DNA of 64,000 nt from Verrucomicrobiia bacterium. GTDB taxonomy: Bacteria > Verrucomicrobiota > Verrucomicrobiia > Limisphaerales > DSYF01. A program made the translations under genes and the position numbers. Numbering within the stretch: position 1 is the stretch's first letter; each line of letters starts with the position of its first letter. The DNA is taken from assembly GCA_035765895.1 (NCBI GenBank), contig DASTWL010000033.1:99680-163679 (forward strand), given 5' to 3'. Shown piece after piece: positions 58,773 through 64,000 of the stretch. The notes beneath the pieces are model-generated. The model was not told the DNA's origin, did no database searches, and saw only the letters and a list, made by a program, of their open reading frames with translations.

Positions 58773-60743
58773 TCATTCCCGACCGGTCGCCGACGGCTGG
58801 TCCAGGCGCAAAATGAATCCACCGCGCGGCGGCAGCGTGTGCTGCCATGACGCCGCCCGCGCCAGGGGCACCGCGACCACCTGCATCGCCGCGTCGGCGC
58901 CTTCCGTGACGGCGAGGCGATGGGGAAAGCGCCTGAACGCCGACAAATCCAGGTTCACCGGCAAGGCTTCCCCCGTTCCGTTCAGGCCGGCAAGGAACCA
59001 CGTGTCACCGGTCCGCCGTGCGAACACCACCACGCGCCCCGGCTCGCCCATCAGGCAACGCGTTTCGTCCCAACGCGCCGGCGCGTCGCGGAATAATTGC
59101 ACGACCTCCGAAGGCAACGAATCGAAGAACTCCGGTTTGTCCGCGTAGTGGATCAGGCCGGACCGCGTGATGATGGCCGTGGCCAGTTCGTGCGCCACCG
59201 TCGTGGTGCGCGGGTATTTCTTGGGCGAACATGCCACCGGCGTGACATCCATCGGCCCGACGGCGTTCCGCGTGAACGGCAGCACCGTGTTTAACTCCGC
59301 CGCCTTATCCGTGTAGCGGGGCTCGTAGAAGTAGCTCTCCGTGCCCAACACCGCCTCCGCCGTCAGAAAGTTCGGCCACGTCCGCTCCCACCCACGCGGC
59401 ATGGTGCAGCCATGCAGGTTGACCACGAGCCGGCGCGCCGCCGCGTCCGCGAACAATGCCTGCATCGCGGCAATGGCCTCCTGTCGGTCGGAACACCAGA
59501 AATCCACTTTCACACCGCGAACTCCCGCAGCAACCATTTCGTCCAGCTTGCGCCGGCGGGAGCCGGCATCGTAAAAATCTTCTGCGTGCGACCACGCCAG
59601 CGGCTTCACGCCCTTGGCCCGCGCGTGCGCCGCAAGGCCTGACAACCCCGGCCCCCACCAACCCGCGTCGAACAAGGTGTATTCCCAACCCATTTGCGCA
59701 GCAAAATCGGTGAACTCATTGAACACGTCGGCAGTCGCCGGTCCGTCTGGATAAGACCACCACGCCCACGAAGCGCGCCCCGGCTGGATCCACGACGTGT
59801 CCGCAATTCGCGACGCCGGGGCGAGATCCGTGACCAGCGTGGCCAGGGCGATGTTGCCCGCCGATTGACCCAGCACCATCACGCGCCAGGGCAGGGTCCA
59901 CGGCAACGACCACCGCGGCTCCGGGCCAAACTGATTCGCATGACCTTTCGTTCCTTCATCCGCAAGCGGAAAGGCGAGGCGATACAAACCGCCCGTTGAA
60001 TCCGGCGACAGATGACATGCACAGAACGACGCGTCAGTGCCCGACTCCGTCAGCAACACCCACGTGGCCGCGTCTGGCACGTGGAAGAGCGCCGGAAAAC
60101 ACCAGCCCGCGGGCCGGGCGCGCGAATGCGGCGGCGGCTCGCCCGGTGACACGTTGAAATAGAAGTCCTCGTAGGCGGGCGTATAAGGACCCGCCGCGTG
60201 ATAGGGCTGCAACCAGCCGCGGGCATTGCGCGGCAGCTGAAAGCCCGTCAACTCGGCCTTGAGCACCCGCGTTTCGGCCGACGGTGCGGGAAACCGATAA
60301 CGAAACGCCACGCCTTCGTCGCTCGCCGCAAGTTCCAGCTCCAACAGAGTCTGGTTCGGATTGCGAAAGGTGAGCGTGCGACCGTTCAACCGGTGATTCA
60401 CCTGGGCCGCACCGCCGGCGAACAGTTCATATTGCTCACGCCGGCCCTGGACTTTTCCGGCCCCGGCCAACACCAGTCCGCGTGAAAAGTCCTGATCATC
60501 CCGTTGCAAGCCCAGCGGCGAATCTGCCAGCACAAGGCGGCCGGCGCGCCAGACTTGGTAATGGAGCGTTCCGCCATCGCCAAGGGTGACCGCGATCCGA
60601 CACTGGCCGTTGGGCGAGGCCAGCGACCACGCGTTGGTTCCGCCAACCGCCCGGGCCGGGTCGGCGACCAGCCCCAACGCCAGCACCAAGCCCGCGGCAA
60701 ACAAACGGTTCAACCACGACTTCGATCCGGAAAGGTGGCGCAT
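58773..60743 (-). CDS. Glycoside hydrolase family 97 (retaining alpha-galactosidase subgroup likely)
   Basis: 656 residues from ATG 60743, beginning with signal peptide SWLNRLFAAGLVLALGLVADPARA. The N-terminal beta-sandwich (~25-270) contains SPNGQCRIAVTLGDGGTLHYQV; the TIM barrel has WAWWSYPDGPATADVFNEFTDFAAQMGWEYTLFDAGW, GVRGVKVDFWCSD and LHGCTMPRGWERTWPNFLTAEAVLGTE; the C-terminal sandwich follows. The Asp in VKVDFW is at the position of the nucleophile of retaining GH97 alpha-galactosidases, while inverting members (SusB type) use Glu bases elsewhere. Taken with the neighbouring GH36 gene this favours alpha-galactoside hydrolysis in the periplasm. Calcium-binding Glu residues are present but unverified. 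Confidence 0.85.
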   Translation of the reverse strand: MRHLSGSKSWLNRLFAAGLVLALGLVADPARAVGGTNAWSLASPNGQCRIAVTLGDGGTLHYQVWRAGRLVLADSPLGLQRDDQDFSRGLVLAGAGKVQGRREQYELFAGGAAQVNHRLNGRTLTFRNPNQTLLELELAASDEGVAFRYRFPAPSAETRVLKAELTGFQLPRNARGWLQPYHAAGPYTPAYEDFYFNVSPGEPPPHSRARPAGWCFPALFHVPDAATWVLLTESGTDASFCACHLSPDSTGGLYRLAFPLADEGTKGHANQFGPEPRWSLPWTLPWRVMVLGQSAGNIALATLVTDLAPASRIADTSWIQPGRASWAWWSYPDGPATADVFNEFTDFAAQMGWEYTLFDAGWWGPGLSGLAAHARAKGVKPLAWSHAEDFYDAGSRRRKLDEMVAAGVRGVKVDFWCSDRQEAIAAMQALFADAAARRLVVNLHGCTMPRGWERTWPNFLTAEAVLGTESYFYEPRYTDKAAELNTVLPFTRNAVGPMDVTPVACSPKKYPRTTTVAHELATAIITRSGLIHYADKPEFFDSLPSEVVQLFRDAPARWDETRCLMGEPGRVVVFARRTGDTWFLAGLNGTGEALPVNLDLSAFRRFPHRLAVTEGADAAMQVVAVPLARAASWQHTLPPRGGFILRLDQPSATGRE

Positions 60744-60745
60744 CC

Positions 60746-62884
60746 TCAATTCGCTACTGGAGACAGCTCGATGACACAAGCCTCCAGCGCTTTCGCACAC
60801 GAAGGCACGAACCCGTCCCGCATCCATTCCGCACCGGTCCGCGTCTGGCCCGTCTGCGGCAAAGCGGCCCGGCCCGGCGCGGGGTTAAGCTCGGCAATCC
60901 TGTAACGTTTGGCCGGGTCCAACCCCTGCGGGTGCACGGGATTGACGTCGCCATCCTTCAACTGAAACACAAACACCACCGCGCGGGTCCGATCCGGCGA
61001 CACGAAGTTCAACGCACCACGTGCCGTGCCGTGCGGATCCTCCAGCCGATACAGGTCACCGAGTTGGGTCACGTCGCGGATGTGCTTGTAGGCGCTGATG
61101 GCGCCGGCGCAGATGGCCTTGTCCTCCGGCGACAGTTTGACCAGATCGAGATCCATGCCGAAGCGCGCGCTCATTGCCACGGCGCACGCGAAGTGCATCG
61201 GACGGTGGCCCCAGTGCGTCACGTGGCTCGCGATGGCCATGGGCGGGAAGAAATACGAATAGTCCCATTGCATCCGCACGCGCACGGTCGGGTCGGTGTT
61301 GTCGCTCGGCCAGAACTCGTGGAAGTAACGCAGCGCGCCGTAATCCACGCGCCCGCCGCCGCCGGAGCACAGCATCAATTCGGTGTTCGGGAAGGTCGTC
61401 GCCGTCTTGTCCATGAGTGCGTAAAGCGCCCGCACGTAATCGATCCACAGATGCGACTGGCGGTCCGGCGCGAGATACGACGAGCCCGGCTGCGTGAGGT
61501 AGCGGTTGCAATCCCACTTCGCGTAGCTGATGCCCGGCACACTCAGGATGCGGTTGATGACGTGCCATTCGAACTGCTGCACTTCCGGCCGGGTGAGGTC
61601 CAGGACCAGCTGGTTGCGCTGCAATTCCAGCGGGCGCTTCGGCTGGCGGATGACCCAGTCCGGATGTTTCTCAAACAGTTCGCTCTTGGGATTCACCATC
61701 TCAGGTTCCATCCAGATGCCAAAGCGGAGGCCGCGCTTCACGGCCTCGGCGGCAAGCGGCGCGAGACCATCCGGCAGGCGCTTACGATTCGGCTCCCAGT
61801 CGCCCAAGCCCGCGTGATCGTTGGTGCGCGGATACTTGTTCCCGAACCAGCCGTCATCCAGCAGGAACAGCTCGGTGCCAATTTCCTTCGCCGGATCAAA
61901 GAGACTGACGATGCGGTTGAAATCGAAGTCAAAGCCCGTCGCCTCCCAGTTGTTCAACAGCACCGTCCGCGGTGTGTGGCCGTCGCGCATCCCAAAGTCG
62001 CGCGCCCACGCGTGCAGCTTGCGGCTCATTTCGCCCAGCCCGTGCGCGCTCCACACCCAGATCATCGTCGGCGTGGTGAAGGTTTCCCCCGGCTTCAGAT
62101 AATACGCCGACGCAAACGGATTCACCCCGCACACCGCGCGAACCCGGCGGCCGAAATGATCGAAGGCACACGAAAAACTGCCCGACCACGCCAGCGAACC
62201 CGCCAGCACCCGGCCGCGGTTTTCCGCCGGCGGACCGTCGAGTGAAAGCACGAACGAGGGATTCTGGAATTGATGCGCCCGCACGCCGAGCTTCGAGTCG
62301 AGCACCTTCGTGCCCGGCGTCAGCGGCTCCATCGTCGGCACCATTTCTCCCGCCCAATCCCCGAAGAAATGCAGCAGGTAAAGATTCGCGGGATCCAACA
62401 GCCAGGCGCTCGAAGCCATCCGCTCCAGCTCGACGGGCCCGGATTCCCCGTGGCGGATTTCCGTCCATTGCTCAATCAGGTCGCGGTCGTGGTGGGCGCG
62501 AAAGCACAGCGTGACAAAGAACGGATACGCCGGATCGTGCAGTTCAATCCGCACCACCTCGCGGTCCGCGGTTTCATTCGTGCGCGTGATGTGGTCAAAG
62601 ACCAGCGCCGTGGAGGTGTTGCCATCGGCATGGACCGCCTGCAACGCGGGCTCCCAGATGTAACCGTCGCCAGCCTGCGGATAGAATTCATCCGTGCGCT
62701 GAAGCTTGTCCTTTCCCTCGGGGACGCCGATGCCGCGCTGATACAGCCGCCCATCGTCACCCACCTGCAGTTGGAGGGCGAAGCTGGCGGTCTTGAGGTT
62801 GATGGTTTCGGCCGCGGGCGCCGCGGCCGCGGCCACGAACAGCACCAGCATGGCGCAACCCATCGTTCGGAATTTCATACGCAT
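60746..62884 (-). CDS. Alpha-galactosidase, glycoside hydrolase family 36
   Basis: 712 residues (ATG 62878 gives MKFRTMG, equally good); signal peptide MGCAMLVLFVAAAAAPAAE. The N-terminal super-sandwich domain leads to the (beta/alpha)8 barrel: NNWEATGFDFDFNRI, LFLLDDGWFGNKYPRTNDHAGLGDWEPN, GLRFGIWMEPEMVNPKSEL, the nucleophile Asp in ISYAKWDCNRYL, ELMLCSGGGGRVDYGALRYF and the acid/base Asp in EFWPSDNTDP. These are the classic GH36 subgroup features. It releases galactose from melibiose/raffinose-type oligosaccharides, in the periplasm given the signal peptide. Two bases separate it from the GH97 gene, so they form an operon. Confidence 0.93.
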   Translation of the reverse strand: MRMKFRTMGCAMLVLFVAAAAAPAAETINLKTASFALQLQVGDDGRLYQRGIGVPEGKDKLQRTDEFYPQAGDGYIWEPALQAVHADGNTSTALVFDHITRTNETADREVVRIELHDPAYPFFVTLCFRAHHDRDLIEQWTEIRHGESGPVELERMASSAWLLDPANLYLLHFFGDWAGEMVPTMEPLTPGTKVLDSKLGVRAHQFQNPSFVLSLDGPPAENRGRVLAGSLAWSGSFSCAFDHFGRRVRAVCGVNPFASAYYLKPGETFTTPTMIWVWSAHGLGEMSRKLHAWARDFGMRDGHTPRTVLLNNWEATGFDFDFNRIVSLFDPAKEIGTELFLLDDGWFGNKYPRTNDHAGLGDWEPNRKRLPDGLAPLAAEAVKRGLRFGIWMEPEMVNPKSELFEKHPDWVIRQPKRPLELQRNQLVLDLTRPEVQQFEWHVINRILSVPGISYAKWDCNRYLTQPGSSYLAPDRQSHLWIDYVRALYALMDKTATTFPNTELMLCSGGGGRVDYGALRYFHEFWPSDNTDPTVRVRMQWDYSYFFPPMAIASHVTHWGHRPMHFACAVAMSARFGMDLDLVKLSPEDKAICAGAISAYKHIRDVTQLGDLYRLEDPHGTARGALNFVSPDRTRAVVFVFQLKDGDVNPVHPQGLDPAKRYRIAELNPAPGRAALPQTGQTRTGAEWMRDGFVPSCAKALEACVIELSPVAN

Positions 62885-62956
62885 AAATTTTTCAAGTTGT
62901 CAGCGTCAGTTTCAGGCAAGTGATGCAAACCAATTCAAGGCGCAGCCAGATCCAAG

Positions 62957-63841
62957 TCACGGCCCCAGCCGCAGGCGAATGTCCCACGTCACGGAACCAC
63001 CGGCGTCCACGACACCGCAACACCCGCCTTCCGCGGCCAGCGTCAGCGCGTCGTGCGCACTGTTGGTGGGCTCCAGCGCAAGATGGTGATGGCCATGCCA
63101 GCCGCCGCGTGTGAGCCACAGCCCGAGCGTGTCGTTTTCCTTGGGATCCCAGACGAATTCGAGGTAGTCGCCGCTCACGCGATTGTAAACGCCGGCACAG
63201 CCAACGTGCACCGGCCGGGCAAAGACCTTGACGCACTGCCCCGCGGGCTGGACCAAATCCACGGCGTCAATCCATTCGCCGCTGTCCAATTGTGCGCGGG
63301 TGGACGCCGGCAATTGCAGTTGATCCCCGTCAACCAACCGCAGTAACGGATGCATCGCCCAGAGATACAACTCCTCCTCCGGGCCGAGGTTGCTCAACCG
63401 GTAGCTCAGCCACACTTCATGCCCGCGCAATTCGATGACCCGCTCGAACTCGAGCGGTGAAATGGCCAGCCGAATCGTCATTCGCAATTCACCCGCCTCC
63501 CACGCCGCTTCATCCACGTTCCACGGCACGGACCAGACTTCGCCGTGATCCGGCAAGGCGCGGCCCTGCCACGAACACGGCGCGATCGTTGGCAGGCATT
63601 CGTCCATGCCGACCAGCGGACCGCGGGAAAAATCATCGCCGCGCCGGTTGCGAAACAGTTTCGGTCCGCCGGGCGGATGCCACATCCATTCGCGACCGGT
63701 GCGCAGGTTCTTGAGCGAGATCATCCGCGCCCCCAGTTCGGGCACGACGGCCAGTTCAATCCGCTCATTGCCGAGGACATAAACATCAAAGGCCTGTTCC
63801 TTGCGAATCCTAAACCGGCTGCTCTGGTCAACGGCGCTCAC
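62957..63841 (-). CDS. Aldose 1-epimerase-fold protein (DUF4432/5107-like)
   Basis: 294 residues, GTG start at 63841. The beta-supersandwich pattern of galactose-mutarotase-like proteins is seen in ELAVVPELGARMISLKNLRTGREWMW, GMDECLPTIAPCSWQGRALPDHGEVWSVPW, ERVIELRGHEVWLSYRLSNLG and YLWAMHPLLRL; the DHGEVW and ML-HP positions match the catalytic Glu/His region. No signal peptide. In this locus it likely interconverts anomers of galactose or a similar sugar freed by GH36/GH97. Its start overlaps the stop of the upstream TPR gene by 4 bases (GTGA). Confidence 0.75.
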   Translation of the reverse strand: MSAVDQSSRFRIRKEQAFDVYVLGNERIELAVVPELGARMISLKNLRTGREWMWHPPGGPKLFRNRRGDDFSRGPLVGMDECLPTIAPCSWQGRALPDHGEVWSVPWNVDEAAWEAGELRMTIRLAISPLEFERVIELRGHEVWLSYRLSNLGPEEELYLWAMHPLLRLVDGDQLQLPASTRAQLDSGEWIDAVDLVQPAGQCVKVFARPVHVGCAGVYNRVSGDYLEFVWDPKENDTLGLWLTRGGWHGHHHLALEPTNSAHDALTLAAEGGCCGVVDAGGSVTWDIRLRLGP

Positions 63842-64000
63842 GATTGAATTTCCCGGAAAAGGTCCGCGGCGAGCGGGTGGTTGGGGTCGCGTTGGAGCAC
63901 GGTGTGGAGGAGCGTCCGCGCGGCGGCCGGGCGGCCCAGGCCGAGCTGCGCCTGTGCCTGCAGGAACAGCGCGGTGGTTTCCTGGCGTTGTTGCAGGTCA
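63838..64000 (-). CDS. TPR-containing protein, C-terminal fragment
   Basis: The last ~53 residues of a gene that continues beyond the window. They read ALFLQAQAQLGLGRPAAARTL, LLHTVLQRDPNHPLAADLFRE and IQS, a clear tetratricopeptide unit (A-x-A-LGLG ... DP-HPLA). It overlaps the epimerase-fold gene by GTGA and heads the same minus-strand operon. Proteins with DUF5107 plus C-terminal TPRs are common in sugar-utilisation loci, so this may be one, but the diagnostic domain is outside the window. Confidence 0.7.
   Translation of the reverse strand, partial: DLQQRQETTALFLQAQAQLGLGRPAAARTLLHTVLQRDPNHPLAADLFREIQS

Noticed and set aside
60932..62245. 437-codon plus-strand frame opposite the GH36 gene
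   Set aside because: GH36 catalytic residues are on the minus strand; the plus frame is Arg/His/Ala-rich.
1..64000. CRISPR arrays, tRNA or rRNA genes, insertion sequences, prophage genes
   Set aside because: No regularly spaced direct repeats, tRNA-like cloverleaf, or transposase/integrase motifs were seen. tRNA detection by eye is weak, so a tool search is still worthwhile.

Overview
The window is GC-rich, densely coded bacterial DNA. It looks chromosomal, from a diderm. Three things point to the Verrucomicrobiota/PVC side: an Ig-like domain protein with a family-typical C-terminal tail, a conserved CxxC zinc-ribbon family of that kind, and many dispersed palindromic repeats, some inside genes. 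This placement is an inference; there is no rRNA or marker gene here to prove it. I found no tRNA, rRNA, CRISPR array, insertion sequence or phage.

Layout. (1) 1-1844: the 3' end of a DapA-family lyase/aldolase gene and a 2,5-dioxovalerate dehydrogenase, a sugar-acid or hydroxyproline catabolic pair. (2) 1841-9131: a reductive pyrimidine (uracil/thymine) degradation cluster, comprising an M20 N-carbamoyl amidohydrolase, a PreA-type dihydropyrimidine dehydrogenase, an MmsA-type semialdehyde dehydrogenase, a dihydropyrimidinase and a class III aminotransferase. A four-helix-bundle (IVP/S23) gene sits inside it between inverted repeats. (3) 9188-12108: a two-component system divergent from a small periplasmic EF-hand protein. 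(4) 12466-18954: an MFS exporter, an Ig-like secreted protein with a beta-barrel protein, MetF, a zinc-ribbon protein and a porin. (5) 19375-23251: a PilC/GspF-type membrane protein, an NtrC-type regulator and class II fructose-bisphosphate aldolase. (6) 23518-26413: two Hsp20 genes and htpG. (7) 26486-31225: an unusually long pyruvate:ferredoxin oxidoreductase. (8) 31600-41672: a hypothetical protein, a multi-domain carboxypeptidase-regulatory-like secreted protein, a second kinase/regulator pair and a TPR/ankyrin/export-like protein. Palindromic repeats have invaded this last group, including coding sequence. (9) 41804-58685: serine acetyltransferase followed by an LPS core/lipid A locus with glycosyltransferases of families 2, 4, 9 and 11, MsbA, a pyruvyltransferase-like protein, a QueC-like PP-loop protein, WaaF, an LpxL-type acyltransferase and LpxK. 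(10) 58773-64000: a minus-strand alpha-galactoside utilisation set (GH97, GH36, an aldose-epimerase-fold protein and a truncated TPR gene).

Functionally, the pyrimidine cluster encodes every chemical step from uracil or thymine to acetyl-CoA or propionyl-CoA, but its PreA lacks the usual Fe-S tail and no PreT is present. The LPS locus joins lipid A assembly (LpxK, LpxL), core building (three GT9 enzymes and a WaaG-like GT4) and export (MsbA). The most unusual items are the repeat-derived peptides inside a histidine kinase ATPase domain and inside the signal peptide of the ankyrin protein, the inverted-repeat-flanked IVP gene, the enlarged PFOR, and the QueC-like protein in a glycan locus.
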